This document shows positions 52,966 to 64,000 of a DNA stretch of 64,000 bases, piece by piece. The notes beneath the pieces are model-generated. The model searched no databases. It was given only the letters and a program-made list of their open reading frames with translations, and was not told the DNA's origin. Made by a program: the position numbers and the translations under genes. Within the stretch, counting starts at the first letter, position 1. Each line of letters starts with the position of its first letter. Source of the DNA: Novosphingobium sp. (GTDB lineage: Bacteria > Pseudomonadota > Alphaproteobacteria > Sphingomonadales > Sphingomonadaceae); NCBI RefSeq assembly GCF_030699305.1, contig NZ_JAUYNB010000010.1:310001-374000 (forward strand). The letters are read 5' to 3'.

Positions 52966-54512
52966 CAGAGCAGCGCTTCGATCAGGTGCGGACCTTTCGC
53001 GGCGAGTGCATCTGCCAGCGCTTCACGGAACTCCTCTGCGGTCGAGACCCGGACGGCGGGCACGCCCATGCCGGTGGAAATTTCCGCCCAGTTGATTTCC
53101 GGGTGCTTCAGATCGAGCATCGACAGCGCTTTCGGCCCCGGATTCTGAACGCCCACCCGCATCAGTTCGATGTTGAGAATGGCGTAGGATCCGTTGTTGA
53201 GCAGGATCGTCGTCACATCCAGCTTCTCGCGCGCCATCGTCCAGAGCGCCTGATTGGTATACATGCCGCTGCCATCGGCCTGCAGCGCGATCACCTTGCG
53301 GTCCGGGCAAGCGACTGCCGCGCCGACTGCCACGGGCAGCCCCTGACCAATTGCGCCGCCGGTCAGCTGCAACCAGTCCGTCCGCGCCGCACCGGCGCAC
53401 ATCGCAAAGGCCGCCCCGCCCGACGTTGCGCTTTCGTCGGACACAATCGCGTTGTCCGGCAGCAATTCGGCCAGGATCGCGCCGAGGTTGGCGGAATTGA
53501 GCCGTCCCGGTTCGGCCGGGAAACGGGTCGGCGCCTGCACCAGCGCCGGCTCTGCCGGGGCGTCGAGCGCATCGGCCAGGCCGCTCAGCGCGGCCAGCGC
53601 ATCCTCGCGCAGTGAGGCCAGCCGGACCAGCGCCGCGCCGGCCGGGGAGAGGAAGCTGGGCTTGCCGGGATAGGCAAAGAACGACACCGGCCGTTCGGTG
53701 CCGACGAACACGATCGCCTTGAAATCGGCCAGATAGGCCTCGGCCATTTCGCCGAAATAGGGCAGCTTTTCGACCGCGACCCGGCCTGCGCCGCGCTGGT
53801 GGCGGGCGGCGAAGGTTTCGCAGATCAGCCGCGCGCCGGTGGCCGCCGCGATCCGTCCGGCCTGCACCAGCGCGTCTTCGCGCAGCGCGCGGCCGCCCAG
53901 GAACAGGCATTTCGGCCCGTCGATGTCCTTCAACGCGGCGGCGGCCTGCGCGATGGCTTCAGCGGGAACTTGCGGCGCGGCGGCCAGCGCGGGCGGAGCG
54001 ACGGCGGCGGAGCCTTCGGTCCAGGCATGATCGGCCGGCACGATTACCGTGGCGATCTTGCCGGGATAGCTTTGCGCGACGGCAAAGGCTTCGGCCCCGG
54101 CCTGCGCCAGATCGCGTTCCGACTGCGAAACCCGCACCCAGTCCGACATCGGCCGCGCCACCCCGGCCGCGTCCGAGGTCAGCGGCGCGTTGTAGTGCAA
54201 GTGATAGGTCGCGTGATCGCCGACCATGTTGATCACCGGCGATCCGGCGCGGCGCGCATTGTGCAGGTTGGCGAGGCCATTGCCCAGGCCGGGGCCAAGG
54301 TGCAGCAGGGTGACCGCGGGCTTGTCGGCCATGCGGCCATAGCCATCCGCAGCGCCGGTCACCACGCCTTCGAACAGGCCCAGGATCGCGCGCATTCCAT
54401 CGGTCTGGTCGATCGCGGCAACCAGCTGCATTTCGGACGTGCCGGGGTTGGCAAAGCAGACTTCCACCCCGCACAGCTTGAGCGTCTGGATAAAGGCTTC
54501 GGCCCCGTTCAT
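52965..54512 (-). CDS. ThDP-dependent enzyme, IlvX-like acetolactate synthase family
   Basis: A 515-residue protein from ATG 54512, placed nine bases after AGGAAGG. The longer in-frame start would fuse onto that site. The catalytic Glu is in LGLFEGVVTGAADGYGRM, the ThDP/Mg motif starts at ADGSGMYTNQ and ends at ILLNN. It matches mycobacterial IlvX (a distant acetolactate-synthase homologue of unknown substrate) in length and in strings such as FANPGTSEM and LLHLGPGLGNGLANLHNARR. In this operon it may decarboxylate or ligate a 2-oxo acid formed by the neighbouring oxidases. It is not a normal branched-chain biosynthetic enzyme, because no ilvN follows. Confidence 0.85.
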   Translation of the reverse strand: MNGAEAFIQTLKLCGVEVCFANPGTSEMQLVAAIDQTDGMRAILGLFEGVVTGAADGYGRMADKPAVTLLHLGPGLGNGLANLHNARRAGSPVINMVGDHATYHLHYNAPLTSDAAGVARPMSDWVRVSQSERDLAQAGAEAFAVAQSYPGKIATVIVPADHAWTEGSAAVAPPALAAAPQVPAEAIAQAAAALKDIDGPKCLFLGGRALREDALVQAGRIAAATGARLICETFAARHQRGAGRVAVEKLPYFGEMAEAYLADFKAIVFVGTERPVSFFAYPGKPSFLSPAGAALVRLASLREDALAALSGLADALDAPAEPALVQAPTRFPAEPGRLNSANLGAILAELLPDNAIVSDESATSGGAAFAMCAGAARTDWLQLTGGAIGQGLPVAVGAAVACPDRKVIALQADGSGMYTNQALWTMAREKLDVTTILLNNGSYAILNIELMRVGVQNPGPKALSMLDLKHPEINWAEISTGMGVPAVRVSTAEEFREALADALAAKGPHLIEALL

Positions 54513-54594
54513 CGTATGCATCCTTCCTGCAACTGGTGCGGGCGGCGTCTGGCGCGCCGCGTTCAGTTGCAGGTTGAAGACCTGTCCGTCCGAG

Positions 54595-55746
54595 TCAATC
54601 CCGGCGTTCGACTTCGCTGCGAATTTCCGCGCCGTGTTCGTCAATGCGCGGCGGGAACGCGCGCGGTGCATTCGGCATTGCGCCGAATTTCAGCGGCTGC
54701 GGCACTTCGTAATAGGCCCCTTCGCTGGGATGCTCGCGGCGGCGGAAGAACCCGGTGGCGGCAAAGTGCGGATCGTCCATCACAGCTGAAAGATCGCGCA
54801 CCGGCTGGGCCGGGATCTGCGCCGCGTGGCACCGTTCCACCACTGCTGCGGTGGTGAAGTTCGGGGTCAGCGCGGCGATGTGCCGATAGAGTTCCGCCGA
54901 ATGCTCGAACCGTCCGCGCGGGGTGGCAAAGCGTTCGGCGGTGATGAAGTCCGGGTCTTCCAGCAGCGCAAAGATCCGGTCCCACGCCTCGAACGTATAG
55001 GCGACAATGCTGACCGCGCCGTCGCTGGTGGGGAAGGGTTGGCGATCGGGATCAAGCTGGCGTTCGTAACCGGCCGGGCCGGTCGGCGGATCGAAGGTCT
55101 GGCCTCCCAGATGCTCCAGCAGCATGAAGCTGGTGAACACTTCCAGCATCGGCACTTCGACCCGCTGGCCTTCCCCCGTGCGCTCGCGGTGGAACAGCGC
55201 GGCCAGCGCGGCATAGGCGGCGTGCAGTCCGGCGACCTTGTCCGCCACCAGCGAGGGCAGATAGCGCGGGCGCGGATCGCCATCGACGCGCGGCAGCAGC
55301 GTGGCGGTGCCGCTGGCGGCCTGGATCACGTCGTCATAGGCTTGCAGATCGGCATAAGGGCCGTCCTGCCCGAACCCGACGCAGTGGACATAGATGATGT
55401 CGCTTCGCAGCGCGCGCACCGCAGCGTAATCCAGCCCCAGCCGTTCCAGCGCCTTGCCGCGCACGTTGACCACCAGCACATCGGCATCGGCCAGCAGGCC
55501 GCGCATCACCGCGTTGTCAGCGTCATCCTTGAGGTTGAGCGCGATCGAGCGTTTACCGCGGTTGAGCGCCATGAACTGCGGCCCCATCCCCGGCGTTGCG
55601 GCGGAGGTGCCCGCCCAGCGGAACGTATCGCCGCTGCCCGGCGTTTCGATCTTGATCACGTCCGCGCCCAGATCGGCCAGCACTTGCGTGCAATATGGCC
55701 CGAATACCACCGTGGTCAGGTCGATGACCTTGATCCCGTTCAGCAT
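54595..55746 (-). CDS. CaiB/BaiF class III CoA transferase
   Basis: A 383-residue protein with the CaiB motif set: LADLGADVIKIETPGSGDTFR, LNRGKRSIALNLK, the catalytic Asp in SLVADKVAGLHAAYA and RTGEGQRVEVPML. It would activate a carboxylic acid by moving CoA from another thioester, often succinyl-CoA. It is a separate subfamily from the Mct-like protein upstream in sequence, and sits 10 bases after the lyase gene, an arrangement like ict-ccl in Pseudomonas itaconate clusters. The acceptor acid may therefore be a C5 dicarboxylate. Confidence 0.88.
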   Translation of the reverse strand: MLNGIKVIDLTTVVFGPYCTQVLADLGADVIKIETPGSGDTFRWAGTSAATPGMGPQFMALNRGKRSIALNLKDDADNAVMRGLLADADVLVVNVRGKALERLGLDYAAVRALRSDIIYVHCVGFGQDGPYADLQAYDDVIQAASGTATLLPRVDGDPRPRYLPSLVADKVAGLHAAYAALAALFHRERTGEGQRVEVPMLEVFTSFMLLEHLGGQTFDPPTGPAGYERQLDPDRQPFPTSDGAVSIVAYTFEAWDRIFALLEDPDFITAERFATPRGRFEHSAELYRHIAALTPNFTTAAVVERCHAAQIPAQPVRDLSAVMDDPHFAATGFFRRREHPSEGAYYEVPQPLKFGAMPNAPRAFPPRIDEHGAEIRSEVERRD

Positions 55747-55756
55747 GTCTTGCCCC

Positions 55757-56635
55757 TCAGCCCTGGTTCCTTGCAGCGATCTGGTCGGCGATGGCCAGCA
55801 CTTGCCGGGCCTGTTCCAGATGGAGCAGCTCCACCATTTTACCGTCCACCTTGATTGCGCCCTTGCCCGCGTTTTCGGGCAGGTCGAACGCGGCGACTAT
55901 CGCCCGCGCCCAATCGACTTCCGCCCGATTGGGCGTGAACACGTCGTTGCAGGGTGCAATCTGGTCCGGGTGGATCAGGGTCTTGCCGTCAAAGCCCCAG
56001 TCCAGCCCCTGCTCGGCCTCGGCCCGGAATACCGCCAGATCGCGGAACTCATTGCACACCCCGTCCAGCACCGCCACGCCGTGGGCGCGCGCGGCCGCGA
56101 CGGTCAGCGTCAGGATCGGCAGGAACGGCGCCCGGCCGGGGGTCAGGCGGGCGCGCATTTCCTTGGCGAGGTCGTTGGTCCCCAACACGAACAGCGCCAG
56201 CCGGGTGTCGGCGGCGCAGGCGGCAATCGCGTCCAGCTGGGCGACGCTGGCACACGTTTCGATCATCACCCACAGCTGCGTGTGCGGCGGGGCATCGGCC
56301 AGCGCGGCATGGCAGGCGCGAATGTCGGCGGGGTTGCTGACTTTGGGCACCAGCACCGCATCCGGTCCGGCGGCGGCGATCGCGGCCAGATCCGCCGCGC
56401 CCCATTCGGTATCCAGCGCATTGGCGCGGATCACCAGTTCGCGGTCCCCGAACCCGCCTTCGAACACGGCGGCGATGGCGGCGTCGCGCGCTTCGTCCTT
56501 CAGCTCCGGGGCGACCGCGTCTTCGAGGTCGAGGATGACTACATCACACGGCAAGGTGCGGGCCTTGGCCAGCGCTTTCGGGTTGGAGGCGGGCAGATAG
56601 AGCGCGCTGCGGCGCGGGCGGCTGGCAAGGGTCAT
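55757..56635 (-). CDS. CitE / HpcH-HpaI family CoA-ester lyase
   Basis: A 292-residue TIM-barrel aldolase. ATG 56635 is used; GTG 56638 is just before it. Motifs are RRSALYLPASNPKAL, VVILDLEDAVAP (metal region), VLVPKVSN, LFVLGTNDLAKEMRA and GKTLIHPDQI. The family cleaves citryl-, malyl-, methylmalyl- or citramalyl-CoA. With Mcd-, Mct- and Meh-like genes in the same operon, (S)-citramalyl-CoA to acetyl-CoA plus pyruvate is the natural guess. It is the promoter-proximal gene of the eleven-gene block. Confidence 0.87.
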   Translation of the reverse strand: MTLASRPRRSALYLPASNPKALAKARTLPCDVVILDLEDAVAPELKDEARDAAIAAVFEGGFGDRELVIRANALDTEWGAADLAAIAAAGPDAVLVPKVSNPADIRACHAALADAPPHTQLWVMIETCASVAQLDAIAACAADTRLALFVLGTNDLAKEMRARLTPGRAPFLPILTLTVAAARAHGVAVLDGVCNEFRDLAVFRAEAEQGLDWGFDGKTLIHPDQIAPCNDVFTPNRAEVDWARAIVAAFDLPENAGKGAIKVDGKMVELLHLEQARQVLAIADQIAARNQG

Positions 56636-56718
56636 CACGGCTCCGGCAAGGGTTGCGGGGCGGACCCTAATCCGGGCAGGCCGCAGCGGGCAAGGCCGGA
56701 GACAGGCGATCAGAATTG

Positions 56719-56761
56719 TATGCCAAGCCTACGCATATAATTAAATTGCTCAAAAATTGAG
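56719..56761. promoter_or_regulatory. Divergent control region with two palindromes
   Basis: AT-rich sequence between the lyase gene (minus) and the autotransporter gene (plus). TATGC-N9-GCATA spans 56719-56737 and CTCAA-N3-TTGAG spans 56749-56761. Either could be an operator. I could not assign -35/-10 boxes with confidence. The rest of 56636-56859 has no coding signal. Confidence 0.4.
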
Positions 56762-56859
56762 TATGAGTTTTTAAAAATTACCAAACTATTCAAGACTTTG
56801 GGGCTTTTAATCATCCCTCGGATAGTGCATCACGCCGCCATATCGAAATGGGGGTTTCT

Positions 56860-59800
56860 ATGCATTCGTTGAAATTGAATCGGTCGCTGCGCCGTGCGGG
56901 GCTGCTGGCGTCCACTGCGTTGTTGTTTGCGGGCGCACAGGTTGCCCAGGCTCAGGTCGTGACCGGTCCCGGCGCGCCCAGCGGCACGCCCGAAGCGCAA
57001 GGCAGCGCCGGCAAGGTTGAGGCGACCGCGCCCGAAGCGCAGGCCGGCCCGAAGATTGTTTCGGTCAGCCCGGAACCGGAAATCCTGATTTCCAACCCCG
57101 GCACGCCGACCACCGCGCGCGATGCCACCAACATCACCGGCGTCGGCCAGATGGTGATCAACAACGGCGGCGGTACGGTCGGGCTGTGCACTGGCACGCT
57201 GATCAACCCGCGCACGGTCATTTTTGCGGCGCACTGCGTCAATTCCCGCGCCGCCACGGCTTACGGCGGCAGCACCGGCGGCACACCGATCATGTTCGGG
57301 TTCGAAGCCAACTTGCGCGCCGAAGCGCCGGGGGCGCCGGACGAACTGCTGCAATGGCTGTTCGGAGCGCTGGCGGGCAAGACCAACATCGCCTCATCCG
57401 TCTACAACGTGAACCAGGTGGTTTATAACGACTTCTCGCTGGAACCGGACGCGGCCAGCTTCCTCTATGGCGACGTTGCGCTGGCCACGCTGGATACCCC
57501 GGCGGCCGATATCCCGACCTGGGCGCTGCTGTTCTCGCCGCTGCCCGATCCGGGCGCGATCGGGGCGGCTGGCACCGGCTATAACGTCGCGATCACCGGC
57601 TATGGCCGCAACGGCACCGGCTCGACGGGGGCTGGCGCTTCGATCGATTTCCGCCGCCGTTCGGCTGAAAACATGATCGGCGCGCTGACCGATCTGGAAA
57701 CGTTCGAATCGTTTCTGTTCGGCGGTCCGGCCAACGGGCTGAAGCAGAACCTTTACTTCATGGACTTCGACGATCCGCTGCGCGGCACCCCCGGCGCGAG
57801 CATCTTCGATTTCAACGCATTCCGCGATCCCGCCCGGATCAAGGATGGCGTGCCGAGCGAAGGGACCACGTCCAGCGGCGATTCCGGCGGTCCGCTGATC
57901 CTCCAGAACTTTGCCAAGCAGGTCGTGATCGGCGTGCTGTCGGGCGGCTATACCCGTTTCTTTAACGGCCAGCCCGCCAACAGCTATGGCACGGCCAACT
58001 TCTATCAGCCGCTCTACCTCTACTGGGACTGGATCGCGGCGAACAACCCGTATCACTATGTCTCGGCCAAGGCGGGCAACGGGTCGTGGACCGATCCGAA
58101 CCACTGGCTGACCACGCTTGATCCGGCTTACATGATCCTGTCGGGCGGCTCGCTGGTCAACGGCCTGCCGACCACGCCGGGCGAACAGAAGAACGGCACC
58201 AGCGGCGATTTCGGCCAGGTCTGCTTTGAATCGACCTTCTTCGGTTCGAGCGAATGCCTCGACACGGCCACCGGCGCGGTGATCAACACCAACCCCCCGG
58301 CTGCCGCGGCTGAAAACAACGCCGCCACGGCGACCATTGCCGAAAACAGCGCCGGCACCCAGGGAATCGAAACCCGCGTATTCAGCGAAGTCATGCTGGA
58401 ATCGCAGGCCGAAGCCACGCCGGTCCTGCCCGCCGCAACGCTGGCCAATGGCCTGCCCGGCGCGACCGGGTTTGTGCCCAACAATGCCGATCCCGTGCGC
58501 GAAACCGGTACGCGGGCGCAGTATTACGACGTCACGCTGACGGCCGCTGGCACCACCACGCTGTCCGGCGCGGACATCACGATTGACCGGCTGACCATCG
58601 GCACGGCTGCGGCCAACCTGGTCGTGGCCAGTGGCGCGTCGCTGACCACGCTGATGGGCACGACCCAGTTCGCGGGCACCAACACCGTCAACGGCACCTT
58701 TACCTCGGTCGGCGATTACAGCCTGCTCGGCGGGGCGCTGTTCGGTTCGGGCCGGATCAACGCACCGTTCGTGACCAGCGTGATGGGCCAGATCGCGCCC
58801 GGCACCACCACCAGCATCGGCACGCTGACGTTCGGCGGAAACCTGATCATGTCGTCGGCCACCGGTTACCTGATCAACCTCGGCCCGAACGGCACGTCCG
58901 ACCGGATCAGCGTGGTCGCCCACGGCGCCAGTCTGGGCGCAGCCAATATCGGCGGCGCGCTGGGGATCAGCCCGCTGGCGGGCACCACCGTGCGTTATGG
59001 CGATCGCTACACGATCCTGTCGGCCGAAGGCGGCGTGACCGGCACGTTCAGCAGCCCGGCGGCGCTCAGCGCGATCCTGCGTCCGACCGCGCTCTACACC
59101 AGCAACGCGGTGCAGCTGCGGATCGATGCCGCCAGCTATGCCAGCGTCGTGTCGACCAGCTCGCCCGTGCAGGTGGCCTATGCCCAGCTGCTCGACGCGA
59201 ACCGCACAATCGGCGGAATGCCGGGGCTGTATGACGTGCTTGACCTCCAGTCGGCCGGAACGATCCGCGCCACGCTGGATGCGCTGGCTCCGCGCACCGA
59301 AACGCTGCGCTCGTCAATCGGCACTGTCGCGCTCGACAACACCTCGCGCCTGATCCGGCAGCGGCTCGGCACGCTGAAGCCGGGCAGCCTGGGCGGCACG
59401 GTCGCCTATGTCGGGCGTCCGGTGCAGACCCTGGCCTATGTCGGCAACCTCAATCGCGGCATCCAGCACTTCCAGGGGCCGGATGGCGGGATGACCGAAA
59501 CCCGCACTGCCGAAGGGCGCCTGCCCGAAACGATGAGCGCGTTTCTGGCCGGTGGTTATCTGGACGGTGAAAGCCGCCCGATGGCGACCGCCCTGCCGCT
59601 GGGCGGGAACGACCAGTTTGACGGCTGGTATCTGGCCGGCGGGATCGAAGCGGAACTGGGCAGCACGGGCCTGATCGGCTTTGCGCTGTCTTACACCGAT
59701 GTCGATGGCAAGACCGGCGTTGGCGGCGGCACGGTGAAGGGTCAGCTGATCCAGGGCACGCTCTATGCCAAGCGGTCATTTGGGGTGCTCTATGGGGAAA

Positions 59801-60354
59801 CCCAGATGTCGGCCGGTCTGTTCCGCACGGACGCCAGCCGGGATGGGAGCCTGCCGGGCAACACCTATCGCCTCAATTCCAAGGACGATGTGATGGCGCT
59901 GGCCGCCGAAGTGAACATCGGCGCAGAGTTTGGCGAAGCGATCAAGTTCGGCCCGCGCATCGGGCTGCGCGCCGGGTGGTTCGATTTCGGCCGGTCGGTC
60001 GAAACGGGCGGTCCGACCGCGCTGGTCTATGACCGGTTCGACGCCCGCAGCGTGCAGGGCCGCGGCGGGTTCGTGCTCAACGGCGTGGGCAAGATCCGGC
60101 CGACCGCATCGGTCAACTATGTCCACGAATTCCGCGATCAGCCGACCTCGCTGGCCGCGCGGTTCGTTGGTGGGCTGCAGGGGGTCAACCCCGGGTTCGC
60201 GCTGGCCGGGTTTGACAAGGACTGGATCGAAGCCGCCGCCGGGTTGACCCTGACGACCGGGAATGTGGACATCTCGCTCAGCGCGGATACCACCATCGCC
60301 CGCGACGACGTGAAGAACCAGGCCTATCGCGCCTCGGTCTCGTTCCGCTTCTAA
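56860..60354 (+). CDS. Autotransporter with trypsin-like serine protease domain
   Basis: A 1164-residue type V secretion protein. I chose ATG 56860, with GGGGG six bases upstream, over ATG 56848. Signal peptide ends near AQVAQAQ. The passenger's first ~400 residues form an S1 (chymotrypsin-fold) protease: the His in IFAAHCVNS (about 125), Asp in YGDVALATLD (about 205) and the Ser in SSGDSGGPL (about 343). A beta-helix-like region, with repeated short motifs (TLSGADITIDRLTIG, VNGTFTSVGDYSLLGGALFG), covers about 550-770. The last ~280 residues are the outer-membrane barrel, ending in SVSFRF. It is probably a surface or released protease; target unknown. Confidence 0.92.
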   Translation: MHSLKLNRSLRRAGLLASTALLFAGAQVAQAQVVTGPGAPSGTPEAQGSAGKVEATAPEAQAGPKIVSVSPEPEILISNPGTPTTARDATNITGVGQMVINNGGGTVGLCTGTLINPRTVIFAAHCVNSRAATAYGGSTGGTPIMFGFEANLRAEAPGAPDELLQWLFGALAGKTNIASSVYNVNQVVYNDFSLEPDAASFLYGDVALATLDTPAADIPTWALLFSPLPDPGAIGAAGTGYNVAITGYGRNGTGSTGAGASIDFRRRSAENMIGALTDLETFESFLFGGPANGLKQNLYFMDFDDPLRGTPGASIFDFNAFRDPARIKDGVPSEGTTSSGDSGGPLILQNFAKQVVIGVLSGGYTRFFNGQPANSYGTANFYQPLYLYWDWIAANNPYHYVSAKAGNGSWTDPNHWLTTLDPAYMILSGGSLVNGLPTTPGEQKNGTSGDFGQVCFESTFFGSSECLDTATGAVINTNPPAAAAENNAATATIAENSAGTQGIETRVFSEVMLESQAEATPVLPAATLANGLPGATGFVPNNADPVRETGTRAQYYDVTLTAAGTTTLSGADITIDRLTIGTAAANLVVASGASLTTLMGTTQFAGTNTVNGTFTSVGDYSLLGGALFGSGRINAPFVTSVMGQIAPGTTTSIGTLTFGGNLIMSSATGYLINLGPNGTSDRISVVAHGASLGAANIGGALGISPLAGTTVRYGDRYTILSAEGGVTGTFSSPAALSAILRPTALYTSNAVQLRIDAASYASVVSTSSPVQVAYAQLLDANRTIGGMPGLYDVLDLQSAGTIRATLDALAPRTETLRSSIGTVALDNTSRLIRQRLGTLKPGSLGGTVAYVGRPVQTLAYVGNLNRGIQHFQGPDGGMTETRTAEGRLPETMSAFLAGGYLDGESRPMATALPLGGNDQFDGWYLAGGIEAELGSTGLIGFALSYTDVDGKTGVGGGTVKGQLIQGTLYAKRSFGVLYGETQMSAGLFRTDASRDGSLPGNTYRLNSKDDVMALAAEVNIGAEFGEAIKFGPRIGLRAGWFDFGRSVETGGPTALVYDRFDARSVQGRGGFVLNGVGKIRPTASVNYVHEFRDQPTSLAARFVGGLQGVNPGFALAGFDKDWIEAAAGLTLTTGNVDISLSADTTIARDDVKNQAYRASVSFRF

Positions 60355-60377
60355 GCGGCGGCGATTGCTGCGACAGG

Positions 60378-60410
60378 GCGGGCCTTCCTCCGGTGCGGAG
60401 GGAGGCCCGC
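60378..60410. terminator. Strong hairpin between the autotransporter and glgX genes
   Basis: A 15-base nearly perfect stem (one G-T wobble) with a 3-base loop, 24 bases after the autotransporter stop and 14 bases before the convergent glgX stop. It probably ends both transcripts. Only a weak TCTCGTTT follows on the plus strand. Confidence 0.7.
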
Positions 60411-60423
60411 TCTCGTTTGGACC

Positions 60424-64000
<3,577 letters not shown>

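Overview
The window is a high-GC, gene-dense stretch of alphaproteobacterial chromosome, most likely from a sphingomonad (order Sphingomonadales: Novosphingobium, Sphingomonas or an erythrobacter relative). The pointers are gene content and style: a very large NAD-dependent glutamate dehydrogenase, a CYP153-type P450, a membrane-anchored diheme cytochrome c, many 4-base ATGA start/stop overlaps, and a GTGTCGAGCGAAGTCGAGAC-type inverted repeat that I remember as common in sphingomonads. No 16S or database search was possible, so the assignment is an inference.

Layout. 1-386: 5' part of a lipoprotein gene (minus strand). 679-8938: a secreted TPR protein, then a compact type IV secretion operon, virB1-B2-B3-B4-B6-B9-B10-B11, with no virB5, virB7, virB8 or virD4 here. 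8988-9557: a small membrane protein gene whose last part appears frameshifted. 9642-15273: dps, 6-phosphogluconolactonase, NUDIX hydrolase, dinB (minus), a Bcr/CflA-type MFS transporter and glpD. 15299-20902: acyl-CoA carboxylase beta subunit, diheme cytochrome c, DUF2189 protein, ppx-rlmE and tRNA-Gln(CTG). 21046-25589: a tandem PilZ protein and a three-gene unit (UDP-galactopyranose-mutase-like flavoprotein, GtrA, GT-C-like membrane protein). 25673-31026: CYP153-like P450, a NatAB-type exporter, queG and an AT-richer orphan gene. 31030-43292: glutamate dehydrogenase, a hydrolase-TPR-LLM operon, a PhoD-type phosphatase, thrS, a TauE/SafE permease and a possible 45-residue membrane protein.

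43327-56635 is a co-directional (minus) catabolic block of eleven enzymes and the most interesting region. From memory of family sequences, four look like a linear route: a methylsuccinyl-CoA dehydrogenase (Mcd-like), a mesaconyl-CoA C1-C4 CoA transferase (Mct-like, as in the Chloroflexus 3-hydroxypropionate bi-cycle), a mesaconyl-C4-CoA hydratase (Meh-like) and a CitE-type lyase that could split citramalyl-CoA to acetyl-CoA and pyruvate. With them are a second class III CoA transferase, a thiolase, a second acyl-CoA dehydrogenase, an SDR, FMN- and FAD-dependent 2-hydroxyacid dehydrogenases and an IlvX-like ThDP enzyme. I read this as a candidate C5-dicarboxylate (methylsuccinate, mesaconate or itaconate) degradation system.

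56860-60354 encodes a trypsin-fold serine protease autotransporter. 60424-64000 carries glycogen genes glgX, pgm and the end of glgA on the minus strand. I found no insertion sequence, integrase, CRISPR array or rRNA.
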